A program made the position numbers and the translations under genes. This document shows, one piece after another, positions 17,018 to 25,585 of a stretch of DNA of 64,000 bases. Position 1 is the first letter of the stretch; each line of letters opens with the position of its first letter. The notes below the pieces were generated by a model. The model searched no databases and was not told the DNA's origin. It worked only from the letters and a program-made list of their open reading frames with translations. This stretch comes from Desulfoferula sp040751985 (GTDB lineage: Bacteria > Desulfobacterota > Desulfarculia > Desulfarculales > Desulfarculaceae). The stretch covers positions 1 to 64,000 of the forward strand of contig JBFMFU010000096.1 in the NCBI GenBank assembly GCA_040751985.1, read 5' to 3'.

Positions 17018-18793
17018 TCAGGCCGGCAGGATGAGGCGGAAGGTGCTGCCCCGGCCGAGGGTGCTCTCCACGGCCACCCGCCCGCCGTGGCCCTGGGCGA
17101 TGTGCTTGACGATGGCCAGGCCCAGACCGGTGCCCCCCAGCTCCCGGGAGCGGTTGGTGTCCACCCGGTAGAAGCGCTCGAAGATGCGCGGCAGGTGCTC
17201 GGCGGCGATGCCCGGGCCGGTGTCGCTGACCTTGATGACCACCTCGTCCAGGCCGCGCTCCATGCTTAAGGTCACCTTGTCTCCCTGGCGGCTGTATTTG
17301 ACCGCGTTGTCCAACAGATTGAGCAGGGCCTGCTCCAACTGGCGGGGATCGGCCTTGAAGGTCAGGGGCTCCTTGGGCAGCCGCCGCTCCAGCTCCACGC
17401 CGGCGGCGGCGGCCGCCTGGCCCACTGCGTCCAGGGCCTGGTCAGCCAGCTCCGCGGCCTGGATGGTCTGCAGCCGGGGCGCGGCCTCGCCGGACTCCAG
17501 GCGGGCCAGCTCTAATAGGTCCTGCACCAGGCGCTCCAGGCGCTGGCTTTGGCGCAGGATCAGCTCCGCGAAGTGGCGGGCGTACTGGGGGCTGTCCAGG
17601 GCCCCGTCCAGCATGGTCTCGGCCGCGCCGCGCACCGCGGTCAGGGGCGTGCGCAGCTCGTGGGAGACGTTGGCCACCAGGTCGCGGCGCATCTTCTCCA
17701 CCCGTTTGCGCTCGGTGACGTCGTGCAGCACGCACACCACGCCGGCCTGCCCGCCCGGGTAGCTGAGGTGGACCACGTGGGCCTCCAGATGGCGCGGCGG
17801 TTCGCCCAGAGTGCTGATCTCGCGCAGGACGTAGTCCTTGCCCGCCAGTACCTCCTCCAGGGCCTCGATTAGTTCGGCGTTGCGGATTATCTCCGAGGGT
17901 AGCCGGCTCAGCGGGTCCACGCTCAGGGAAAGCATCTGCTTCAGGGCCCGGTTGGCCAGCAGGATGTGCCCCTGGTCGTCAGTGACTAGCACCCCTTCCA
18001 CCATTCCCCGCAGGATGGCCTCCAGGCGGTCGCGGGAGCGGGTGAGGTCGTTGATCTTGCTCTGCAGGTTGTCGGCCATCTGGTCGAAGGCCCGGCCCAG
18101 GGCGCCGATTTCGTGGCGGGGATAGCGCCGGAAGCGCTGGGAGAGATCGCCGCCGGCGATGGCCGCCGCAGTCTTGGTGAGCTCCTGCACCGGCCGGGAG
18201 AGGCCGCGCGCCACCAAGTAGGCCGCGCCGATGGAAAGCAGCACGCCCAGGAACACGGCCCACAGCACCAGCCGCCGCGTCTGAGCCAGGGTCTGCTCCA
18301 CGTGCAGCAGGGGCACGGCCATGCGCACCACCAGGCGGCCGCCCTCGGGCCGCTCCAGCAACAGGGCGGTGTACATCAGCTCCTTGTTCAGGGTGGTGCT
18401 GTAGCGCAGCGAATATCCCTGGCCCTTGCTCAGCGCCTCTTTGACCTCCGGGCGGCTGGCGTGGTTGTCCAGGCCGGTCAGCTTGGCCGTGGGCACCTCG
18501 CTGTCGCCCACCACCCGTCCCTCCGGGGTGATGAGCGTCACCCGCGCCCCCACGATGCGCCCCAGCTCCTCGGCCAGGGCGTCGCTCTGGGCGATGCCCT
18601 TTTCCGGTCGCCAACGGTCGGCCACCAGGGCGTGCAAGGCCCTAATCTCGGGTTGCAGGGACTCTCGAATATTGGCCACCATCTGCTGGCCCAGGGAGTG
18701 CTCCAGAAGCAGGCCCACGAAGACCAGGGTGCAGAGCACCACCACCAGGCAGCCGCCCAGAATCCAGCTCTGCGAGGAGAGGCCGCGTTTCAC
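17018..18793 (-). CDS. phoR: PhoR-type sensor histidine kinase
   Basis: A 591-residue membrane kinase. TM1 is about 8-30, followed by a periplasmic sensor (31-172), TM2 (173-194), HAMP (195-247), PAS (256-365), HisKA with phospho-acceptor His378 in NVSHELRTPLT, and HATPase_c with DNAVKYS, DTGPGI and GGTGLGLAI. It phosphorylates the adjacent PhoB. The GTG at 18793 is chosen because it overlaps the phoB stop as GTGA; the open frame runs further upstream only inside phoB. The large periplasmic domain suggests extracytoplasmic sensing, although PhoR classically reads the Pst transporter. The pst genes are not in the window. Confidence 0.9.
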   Translation of the reverse strand: MKRGLSSQSWILGGCLVVVLCTLVFVGLLLEHSLGQQMVANIRESLQPEIRALHALVADRWRPEKGIAQSDALAEELGRIVGARVTLITPEGRVVGDSEVPTAKLTGLDNHASRPEVKEALSKGQGYSLRYSTTLNKELMYTALLLERPEGGRLVVRMAVPLLHVEQTLAQTRRLVLWAVFLGVLLSIGAAYLVARGLSRPVQELTKTAAAIAGGDLSQRFRRYPRHEIGALGRAFDQMADNLQSKINDLTRSRDRLEAILRGMVEGVLVTDDQGHILLANRALKQMLSLSVDPLSRLPSEIIRNAELIEALEEVLAGKDYVLREISTLGEPPRHLEAHVVHLSYPGGQAGVVCVLHDVTERKRVEKMRRDLVANVSHELRTPLTAVRGAAETMLDGALDSPQYARHFAELILRQSQRLERLVQDLLELARLESGEAAPRLQTIQAAELADQALDAVGQAAAAAGVELERRLPKEPLTFKADPRQLEQALLNLLDNAVKYSRQGDKVTLSMERGLDEVVIKVSDTGPGIAAEHLPRIFERFYRVDTNRSRELGGTGLGLAIVKHIAQGHGGRVAVESTLGRGSTFRLILPA

Positions 18794-19479
18794 GGCTCCT
18801 CCCGGAAGCGGTAGCCGATGCCCCGCACCGTCTCGATGCGGTCGCTGTAGCGGCCCAGCTTGCGCCGCAGGCGGCGCACGTGGGTGTCCACGGTGCGGGC
18901 GTAGCCCTCGTAGGCGTAGCCCCACACCCGCTCCAAGAGCATCTGCCGGGTCTGCACGCGGCCGGCCCGCGCGGCCAGGTGGTGCAGCAGCTTGAACTCG
19001 GTGGCGGTTAGGTCCAGTTCCTTGTCCCCGGCCGTAGCCAGGTGGCGTTGGGGGTCGATGACCATGCCGGCGATCTTGAGCGGGGCCCCGGCCTCGGGCT
19101 GCTCCTGGGAGCGGCGCAGGATGGCCTGCACCCTGAGCACCAGCTCGCGGGGGCTGAAGGGCTTGGTGAGATAATCGTCGGCCCCGATCTCGAAGCCGAT
19201 GATGCGGTCGGTCTCGCTGGACAGGGCGGTGAGCATCAAGACTGGAATGTGGCGGGTGTCCTCGCCCTGCTTCAAACGGCGGCAGACCTCCTTGCCGTCC
19301 AGGCCGGGCAGCATCAGGTCCAGCACCACCAGGTCCGGGCGCTCGCTCTGGGCCCGGCGCAGGCCGTCCTGGCCGTCAATGGCCTTGAGCACCTTGAAGC
19401 CGGCCCGCTCCAGGTTGAACTCCACCACTGACTGGATGTCTTTCTCGTCCTCTATGATCAGCACCGTGGCCTGACTCAT
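18790..19479 (-). CDS. phoB: PhoB-family response regulator
   Basis: A 229-residue OmpR/PhoB regulator. The receiver domain (1-120) has Glu10/Asp11, phospho-acceptor Asp54 (VVLDLMLPG) and the conserved KPFSPREL lysine. The C-terminal winged-helix domain (about 130-228) has LTATEFKLLHHLA and RTVDTHVRRLRRKL. It presumably activates phosphate-starvation genes. It is transcribed divergently from the ClC gene and coupled to phoR by a 4-nt overlap. Confidence 0.93.
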   Translation of the reverse strand: MSQATVLIIEDEKDIQSVVEFNLERAGFKVLKAIDGQDGLRRAQSERPDLVVLDLMLPGLDGKEVCRRLKQGEDTRHIPVLMLTALSSETDRIIGFEIGADDYLTKPFSPRELVLRVQAILRRSQEQPEAGAPLKIAGMVIDPQRHLATAGDKELDLTATEFKLLHHLAARAGRVQTRQMLLERVWGYAYEGYARTVDTHVRRLRRKLGRYSDRIETVRGIGYRFREEP

Positions 19480-19574
19480 GGCTCACTCCCAAAGGCGCTG
19501 CAAAACCAATCTGCCGTCTATAACAAATTAACCTTTTGCCCCGGTCAAGGCAAGCTTTGGCGAGGCGGCCCGCG

Positions 19575-19602
19575 TTGACAGCGAATGCATAGGTGGTATT
19601 TT
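19575..19602 (+). promoter_or_regulatory. Predicted sigma-70-type promoter of the ClC gene
   Basis: A perfect TTGACA (19575-19580) is followed after 16 bp by TATTTT (19597-19602), a 4/6 match to TATAAT. It lies 43 bp upstream of the chosen GTG start, within the 165-bp divergent region shared with phoB. No clear Pho box (direct CTGTCAT-type repeats) was recognised in the gap. Confidence 0.5.
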
Positions 19603-19644
19603 ACCCACGGTGGCTCTACCTGGTTATCCACGCGGAGTTTAACA

Positions 19645-21459
19645 GTGTCCGCCCTAGGGCGAGAAATCCTGGCCCGTCTGCCTCGGCCCTCGGAGTTGGT
19701 GAATTTTTATCGTCAGGACCCCACCCGACGCATCGCCATCAGCGTGCTCATCGGGGTGGTGGCCGGCCTGGGCGCCATCGCCTTTTTCTATGCCCTGGAG
19801 TGGGCCCGCTGGTTCTGCCTGGCCTACCTGGCCGGGGCTCCGGCCCCGGCGCCGGCCGGCGAGCACCTGGTGGAGCTGTCCGCAAGCACCCCCTACCGCC
19901 CCTGGCTGCTGTTTCTGATCCCGGCCATCGGCGGGCTCATCTCCGGCGTAGTGGTCTACACCTTCGCCCCCGAGGCCGAGGGCCACGGCATGGACGCCAT
20001 GATCGCGGCCTTCCACAACCTCAAGGGCTTCATCCGCAACCGGGTGCCCTTTGTCAAGGCCTTCGCCTCCATCGTCACCCTGTCCACCGGCGGCTCGGCC
20101 GGCCGCGAGGGGCCCATCGCCCAGATCGGGGCCGGTTTCGGCTCCTGGGTGGCGCGGATGCTGCGCCTGTCGGTGCGCGAGCGGCGCATCTTCCTCCTGG
20201 CCGGCTGTGCCGGCGGCCTGGGGGCCATCTTCCGGGCCCCCTTGGGCGCGGCCATCACCAGCGTGGAGGTGCTCTACCGCGAGGACTTCGAGAGCGAAGC
20301 CATCATCCCATGCGTCATCAGCTCGGTGATCGCCTACAGCCTGTTCACCATCGTCTTCGGCTTCCAGCCCATCTTCGCCACCCCCGGCTTCGCCTTCCGC
20401 GACCCGCGCGAGCTGTTGGCCTACGCCGCCCTGGGGTTGCTCTGCGCGCCGGTGGGCGCCCTGTACGTCAAGACCTTCTACGGCACCCGCGACGCCTTCC
20501 GCCGCCTGAAGCTGCCCCGGCATTTCCGGCCCATGCTGGGCGGTCTGGGCGTGGGGGCCATCGCCCTGTTTGTGCCCGAGGCCATCGGCGGCGGCTACGG
20601 CTACATCCAGATGGCCATCTTCGGGCAGATGAGCATCACCCTGATGTGCCTGGCCGCGGCGGCCAAGATCGCCACCACCAGCCTGACCATCGGCAGCGGC
20701 GGCAGCGGCGGCGTCTTCGGGCCCACTTTGTTCATCGGAGCCATGCTGGGCGGGGCGGTGGGCCATCTGGGGCACCTGTTGTTCCCGCACATCATCACCC
20801 ACCCCGGGGCCTACGTACTGGTGGGCATGGCCGCCTTCTTCGCCGGCGCGGCCAAGGCCCCCCTGGGCGCTCTCTTGATGGTCTCGGAGATGACCCAGTC
20901 CTACAGCCTGCTGCCGCCCCTGATGCTGGTGTCGGTGATCGCCATCCTCTTCAACCGGGGCAGCAGCATCTACGAGAAGCAACTGGGCAGCAAGTTCCAG
21001 TCCCCGGCCCACCAGGGCGATGTCACGGTCAACGTCCTGGAGGAGCTGACCGTGCGCGACGTGTTCCCCGCCGAGCAGGAATTCATCACCCTGCCGGCCC
21101 ACATGCACTTCGACCAGCTGCAGCGCACCATCGCCGCCAGCGGCCAGTCGGTGTTCCCGGTCACCGACGACGGGGGCCGCCTGGTGGGGTTGCTCTCGGT
21201 CAAGAACATCCGCACGGTGCTCTTCGAGGACTCCCTCAAGGACCTGGTGGTGGTGGGCGAGCTGTGCACCTCGCCGGCCAGCCTGAGCCTGGACCAGGAC
21301 CTTTACAACGCCCTGCTGATCTTCCTGGACTCGGGCTACGGCCAGATACCGGTGGTGGACTACGGCCAGGGCCACCAGTGCATCCTGGGCATGCTGCAGC
21401 ACGAGGACGTGATCGCCGCTTACCATGCCGAGGTGAGCCGGCGCGTGCAGGCCGAGTGA
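19645..21459 (+). CDS. ClC-family chloride channel/antiporter with C-terminal CBS pair
   Basis: A 604-residue protein. ClC membrane domain: about residues 30-430, with APEAEGHGM (selectivity-filter region), GGSAGREGP (149-157) with gating Glu155, and GSGGSGGVFGPTLFIGAM. Tandem CBS domains follow (about 465-600), which in ClC proteins often bind adenine nucleotides. The GTG at 19645 is chosen because GGAG (19634-19637) lies 7 bp upstream; codons further upstream have no ribosome-binding site and fall on the predicted promoter. The external gating glutamate fits either a channel or an H+/Cl- exchanger. Other anions such as fluoride are less likely because the CLC-F signature is absent. Confidence 0.93.
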   Translation: MSALGREILARLPRPSELVNFYRQDPTRRIAISVLIGVVAGLGAIAFFYALEWARWFCLAYLAGAPAPAPAGEHLVELSASTPYRPWLLFLIPAIGGLISGVVVYTFAPEAEGHGMDAMIAAFHNLKGFIRNRVPFVKAFASIVTLSTGGSAGREGPIAQIGAGFGSWVARMLRLSVRERRIFLLAGCAGGLGAIFRAPLGAAITSVEVLYREDFESEAIIPCVISSVIAYSLFTIVFGFQPIFATPGFAFRDPRELLAYAALGLLCAPVGALYVKTFYGTRDAFRRLKLPRHFRPMLGGLGVGAIALFVPEAIGGGYGYIQMAIFGQMSITLMCLAAAAKIATTSLTIGSGGSGGVFGPTLFIGAMLGGAVGHLGHLLFPHIITHPGAYVLVGMAAFFAGAAKAPLGALLMVSEMTQSYSLLPPLMLVSVIAILFNRGSSIYEKQLGSKFQSPAHQGDVTVNVLEELTVRDVFPAEQEFITLPAHMHFDQLQRTIAASGQSVFPVTDDGGRLVGLLSVKNIRTVLFEDSLKDLVVVGELCTSPASLSLDQDLYNALLIFLDSGYGQIPVVDYGQGHQCILGMLQHEDVIAAYHAEVSRRVQAE

Positions 21460-21528
21460 GCCGGCCGGCCTGGACAAGCCTTCCCTCGGGTACTAGAATT
21501 TCCCATGTTTATCGCGTGAGGAGCCGCC

Positions 21529-22713
21529 ATGGACGGCAAGGTGATGGCCGTGGTGCCCGCCGCCGGCCTGGGCCGGCGCATGGGCGCCCCGCAGCCCAAG
21601 CAGTTTATGCCCCTGGCCGGCCGGCCGCTGCTGAGCCGCACCCTGGGCCAGTTGCAGGCCGCTGCGGCAGTTGAGCAGGTGGTGCTGGTCTGCCCGCCGG
21701 GCCAGGAGGAAGAGGTCTGGGCGCGCTGCGTGCGGCCTTACGGCTTGGACAAGGTGCAGCGGGTGCTGCCCGGCGGGCGAGAGCGCCAGGACAGCGTAGC
21801 CGTTGGCCTGGCCGCGGCCGCGGAGCTGGGGGCCGATTGGGTGCTGGTGCACGACGCGGCCCGGCCCTTGGCCGCGCCGGAGCTGTTCGCCCGGGTGCTG
21901 GAGGCGGCCCAAGAGTGCGGCGCGGCCATCGCCGCCGTGCCGGCCAGCGACACGGTCAAAGAGGACGACGGGCAGGGCCAGGTGTCGGCCACCTTGGCCC
22001 GGGAGCGGCTGTGGCTGGTGCAGACGCCCCAGGGCTTTGCCCTGCCTCTGTTGCAGGAGGCCTTGGCCTCGGCCCAGGCCGAGGGCTTCTATGCCACGGA
22101 TGAGGCCGGGCTGGTGGAGCGCCTGGGCCGCGAGGTGAGGCTGGTCATGGGCAGCCGGGACAACCTGAAGATAACCACGCCCGCGGACCTGGCCCTGGCC
22201 GAGGCCTTGCTGGCCGGCGGGGCAGCGACTATGCGCGTGGGGCAGGGCCTGGACGCCCATCGCCTGGAGGCGGGCCGGCCCCTGATCCTGGGCGGGGTGC
22301 ACGTGCCCTTTGAGAAAGGCCTCAAGGGCCATTCGGACGCCGATGTCATCACCCACGCGGTGATGGACGCTCTCTTGGCCGCGGCCGGCCTGGGCGACAT
22401 CGGCGGCCTGTTCCCGGACACGGACCCGGCCTATGCCGGCGCGGACAGCCTGGCGCTCCTGGCCCAGGTGGTGGCGCGCCTGGCAGCGGCCGGTTGGCGG
22501 CCGGCCCAGGTCAGCGCCACCCTAGCCGCCCAGGCGCCCAAGGTGGCCCCGCACGTGCCGGCCATGCGCCGCAACCTGGCCGGCGTGCTGGGCCTGGCGC
22601 CGGAGGCAGTGAACCTGGCCGCCACCACCACCGAGGGCCTGGGCTTCATCGGCCGCGGCGAGGGCATGGCCGCCCTGGCCACGGCCACCATCGTTCCCCT
22701 GAGCCGGGCCTAG
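21529..22713 (+). CDS. ispDF: Bifunctional IspD/IspF (MEP isoprenoid pathway)
   Basis: A 394-residue fusion. Residues 1-230 are IspD, 2-C-methyl-D-erythritol 4-phosphate cytidylyltransferase (VPAAGLGRRMG nucleotide loop, VHDAARPL). Residues 236-394 are IspF, MECDP synthase (RVGQGLDAHRLEAGRPLILGGV, GHSDADVITHAVMDALL, with the zinc-binding Asp/His/His set). The two activities are non-consecutive in the pathway, yet the fusion is widespread in proteobacteria. The ATG at 21529 has GAGGAG upstream. First gene of a tightly packed operon that continues with cysS. Confidence 0.95.
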   Translation: MDGKVMAVVPAAGLGRRMGAPQPKQFMPLAGRPLLSRTLGQLQAAAAVEQVVLVCPPGQEEEVWARCVRPYGLDKVQRVLPGGRERQDSVAVGLAAAAELGADWVLVHDAARPLAAPELFARVLEAAQECGAAIAAVPASDTVKEDDGQGQVSATLARERLWLVQTPQGFALPLLQEALASAQAEGFYATDEAGLVERLGREVRLVMGSRDNLKITTPADLALAEALLAGGAATMRVGQGLDAHRLEAGRPLILGGVHVPFEKGLKGHSDADVITHAVMDALLAAAGLGDIGGLFPDTDPAYAGADSLALLAQVVARLAAAGWRPAQVSATLAAQAPKVAPHVPAMRRNLAGVLGLAPEAVNLAATTTEGLGFIGRGEGMAALATATIVPLSRA

Positions 22714-22735
22714 CCCACCGCACGCGGAGAGCTTG

Positions 22736-24238
22736 ATGCCGCTGATGATCTACAACACCCAGACCCGCCGCAAGGAAGAGTTCACGCCCCTGGTGCCGGG
22801 CAAGGTGAGGATGTACGTCTGCGGGGTCACGGTCTACGACGAGCCCCACATCGGACACGCCCGCTGCTACGTAGCCTTCGACGCCATCCACCGCCATTTG
22901 CGCTCCAAGGGCTGGGACGTGTTCTACGTGCGCAACTTCACCGACATCGACGACAAGATCATCAAGCGCGCCGCCGATACCGGCCAGCCCTGGCAGGAGC
23001 TGGTAGAGACCCACATCGCCACCTTCACCCAGGCCATGAAGGCCCTGCGGGTGCTGCCGGCCACAGTGGAGCCCCGGGCCACCCAGCACATGGACCAGAT
23101 AATTGCCGCGGTGCAGGGGCTCATCGCCAGCGGCCACGCCTATGCCGTGGAGGGCGGTGACGTGTTGTTCGCGGTGAACAGCTTCCCGGCCTACGGCAAG
23201 CTCAGCGGACGGCGCCTGGAGGAGATGCAGGCCGGGGCACGCATCGCCGTGGACGAACGCAAGCAGAATCCCATGGACTTCGTGCTCTGGAAGGGCTCCA
23301 AGCCCGGCGAGCCCTCCTGGGACAGCCCCTGGGGGCCGGGCCGGCCGGGCTGGCACATCGAGTGCTCGGTGATGAGCCAGGAGTACCTGGGCGCCACCTT
23401 CGACATCCACGGCGGCGGCGAGGACCTGGTCTTCCCCCACCACGAGAACGAGGTGGCCCAGGCCGAGGCCCTCAGCGGCCAGCCCTTTGCCCGCTACTGG
23501 ATTCACAACGGCTTCGTGCGCGTGAACCAGGAGAAGATGAGCAAGTCCCTGGGCAACTTCTTCACCGTGGGCGACATCCTCAAGACCGTCAAGCCCGAGG
23601 TGCTGCGGCTGTTTTTACTCTCCAAGCACTACCGTTCGCCCCTAGACTTCAGCGACCAGGCGCTCAAGGAGGCGGGCCAGGGCCTGGAGCGGCTCTACAT
23701 CGCCCTGCGCGAAGCCCAGCCGCCTGCGGGCCGGCCCGTGGCACAGCGCCTGACCCGGCCGGAGGATCTGGCCTGGCAGCAGGAGATAGACCAGGAGGCC
23801 ACGGAGTTCGAGGCGGCCATGGACGACGACTTCAACACGCCCCGGGCCCTGGGGGCGCTGTTCGGCCTGGCCCGCACCGCCAACAAGCTGGCCGCCGAGT
23901 CCGACCCCGCCCCTCCCAAGCCCCTGCTGGGCAAGGGCGGCGAGCAGCCCAGTTCGGCCAAGGAGGCGCTGCTGGCCCTGGCCGCCGCCCGCCTGCGCCA
24001 GTTGGGCGGCCGCCTGGGGCTGCTTTATGATGACCCGCAGGCCTTTTTGCAGAGCAGCGCTCCGGCCGCCGGCAGTGGCCCGGACGCAGCCCAGATCGAG
24101 GCTCTGATCCAGCAGCGGGCCGCGGCGCGCCAGGCCAAGGACTTTGCCCTGGCCGACCGTCTGCGCGACCAACTCACCCAAATGGGCGTGGTGCTGGAGG
24201 ACTCTCCCCAGGGCACCCGCTGGCGCCTGGCAGAGTAG
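22736..24238 (+). CDS. cysS: Cysteinyl-tRNA synthetase
   Basis: A 500-residue class-I synthetase. The HIGH motif appears as PHIGHAR (His38-His41), Cys29 in VCGVTVYD and the HIECSVMS/HHENE segments supply the zinc site, and the KMSKS loop is EKMSKSLGN. The C-terminal DALR and anticodon-binding regions follow. The ATG at 22736 is used because GGAG (22726-22729) is 6 bp upstream; a TTG one codon earlier is less likely. IspDF-CysS adjacency is common in bacteria. Confidence 0.97.
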   Translation: MPLMIYNTQTRRKEEFTPLVPGKVRMYVCGVTVYDEPHIGHARCYVAFDAIHRHLRSKGWDVFYVRNFTDIDDKIIKRAADTGQPWQELVETHIATFTQAMKALRVLPATVEPRATQHMDQIIAAVQGLIASGHAYAVEGGDVLFAVNSFPAYGKLSGRRLEEMQAGARIAVDERKQNPMDFVLWKGSKPGEPSWDSPWGPGRPGWHIECSVMSQEYLGATFDIHGGGEDLVFPHHENEVAQAEALSGQPFARYWIHNGFVRVNQEKMSKSLGNFFTVGDILKTVKPEVLRLFLLSKHYRSPLDFSDQALKEAGQGLERLYIALREAQPPAGRPVAQRLTRPEDLAWQQEIDQEATEFEAAMDDDFNTPRALGALFGLARTANKLAAESDPAPPKPLLGKGGEQPSSAKEALLALAAARLRQLGGRLGLLYDDPQAFLQSSAPAAGSGPDAAQIEALIQQRAAARQAKDFALADRLRDQLTQMGVVLEDSPQGTRWRLAE

Positions 24239-24250
24239 GAGGCGCTGGCC

Positions 24251-24970
24251 GTGAGCGTGCAGCGCTACGTGAGCGAGGAGCTGACCCACTTCGTAGGCCG
24301 CAGCCACCGTCACGAGTACAAGGCCCACGAGAAGCAGTTCGCCCTGTTGGTGGAGATATTGCGCTCGGGCCGCCTGGGCAAGTGCCTGGATGGAGAGGTG
24401 CGGTTGCAGGCCGCCCACCGGTTCTCGGACAACGAATCCTACCGCGCCAACGCGGTGTGCTTCTCCGACATCCCGGTGCCCGACCTGGGCATCCACATGG
24501 GCAAGTTCAGCCGCTTCGGCCTGGCCTTTGCCAAGGACTTCCTCACCCGGCGCGGGGCCAACCCGGTCTACTACGTGGCCCGCAACTCCCTGATCCAGAC
24601 CGCCGACGGTCAGAGCAAGGCCCTGGCTGAGTACTTTGACGAGAAGCACGACCAGCTCTGGGCCTTTTACGATGCCTACCAGCAGCGCCGGCAGGAGGCG
24701 GGCCCGGACGCGGAGCAGCTCCGGGAAAGCCAGCAGATGAGTGACCTGTTCGGGTTCCTGGTGAACCACTTTTTCTGCTTCGTGAAGTTTTATCAGGAAG
24801 GCCTGCCCCCGGACGACGACAAGAACTATTACATGGAGCGGGAGTGGCGGGTTTACGGCAACCTGGACTTCTCGCTGACCGACGTGCGCCGGGTCATCTT
24901 CCCCGAGCGCTTCGCCCGCTCCTTCCGCGAGCAGCTGCCCGACTACTACGGCGAGATAACTTTTTCCTGA
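24251..24970 (+). CDS. AbiGi-family putative abortive-infection protein (orphan)
   Basis: A 239-residue soluble protein resembling the AbiGi family (annotated in Pfam as a putative abortive phage resistance antitoxin). Recognisable parts are RYVSEELTHFVG at the N-terminus, AVCFSDIPVPDLGIHMGKFSRFGLAFAKDFL in the middle, and YYMEREWRVYGNLDFSLTDVRRVIFPE near the C-terminus. The molecular function is not established. The expected partner (AbiGii, nucleotidyltransferase-like toxin) is absent: the flanking genes are cysS (12 bp upstream) and a quinone reductase (12 bp downstream), and it appears co-transcribed with them. GTG start at 24251 with AGGAGG upstream. It may have a housekeeping role in this lineage rather than phage defence. 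Confidence 0.75.
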   Translation: MSVQRYVSEELTHFVGRSHRHEYKAHEKQFALLVEILRSGRLGKCLDGEVRLQAAHRFSDNESYRANAVCFSDIPVPDLGIHMGKFSRFGLAFAKDFLTRRGANPVYYVARNSLIQTADGQSKALAEYFDEKHDQLWAFYDAYQQRRQEAGPDAEQLRESQQMSDLFGFLVNHFFCFVKFYQEGLPPDDDKNYYMEREWRVYGNLDFSLTDVRRVIFPERFARSFREQLPDYYGEITFS

Positions 24971-24982
24971 GAGAGACGGCGC

Positions 24983-25579
24983 ATGCGGGTACTCCTGGTG
25001 CTGGCTCATCCTGATCCGGCTAGCTTTAACGCGGCCATTGCGGCTCGCGCCCGCGACGCCTTGGCCCGGCTGGGGCACGAGGTGGTGTTTCACAACCTGT
25101 ACGCCGAGGGCTTTGAACCGCTGTTGTTTCAGGCCGAGTTTCCGGTCGGGGCCGAGCTGCCACCGCACATCGCGGAGCATTGCCGCGACCTGGCCAGCGC
25201 CGAGGGCATCGTGATCGTGCACCCCAACTGGTGGGGCATGCCCCCGGCCATCATGAAGGGCTGGATAGACCGTGTGTTCCGGCCCGGCCTGGCCTACGAG
25301 TTTTTGGAGGGCGACGGCGGCGAGGGCGTGCCACGAGGGCTCTTGCCCGCCCGGGCGGTGGTGGTGTTCAACACCGGCAACACGCCTCCGGCCCGCGAGC
25401 AGGAGGTCTTCGGCGATCCCCTGGAGCGGCTGTGGCGCGACTGCATCTTCGGGCTCTGCGGCGCGCCTCGCTTTTACCGCCGCCTGTTCGGGGTGGTCTG
25501 CCTGAGCGACCAGGCCCAGCGCCGGGCCTGGCTGGATGAGGCGGCGGACCTGCTGGCCGCCGTTTTCCCGGCGGAGTAG
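24983..25579 (+). CDS. NAD(P)H dehydrogenase (quinone), flavodoxin-like fold
   Basis: A 198-residue member of the Flavodoxin_2 family (NQO1/KefF/MdaB type). It opens with RVLLVLAHPDPASFN, the FMN/FAD phosphate-binding loop, and contains IVIVHPNWWGMPPAIMKGWIDRVFRPGLAYEF, which is characteristic of the group and lines the flavin and quinone pocket. It probably catalyses two-electron reduction of quinones with NAD(P)H in the cytoplasm. It sits between the AbiGi-like gene and uvrB with 12-bp and 6-bp gaps. No KefC-type channel is adjacent, so the KefF role is unlikely. Confidence 0.88.
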   Translation: MRVLLVLAHPDPASFNAAIAARARDALARLGHEVVFHNLYAEGFEPLLFQAEFPVGAELPPHIAEHCRDLASAEGIVIVHPNWWGMPPAIMKGWIDRVFRPGLAYEFLEGDGGEGVPRGLLPARAVVVFNTGNTPPAREQEVFGDPLERLWRDCIFGLCGAPRFYRRLFGVVCLSDQAQRRAWLDEAADLLAAVFPAE

Positions 25580-25585
25580 GCCTAT

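Noticed and set aside
19593..21674. A 693-codon plus-strand frame overlapping the ClC gene
   Set aside because: Arg/Pro/His-rich out-of-frame reading of a clear ClC gene; no domain.
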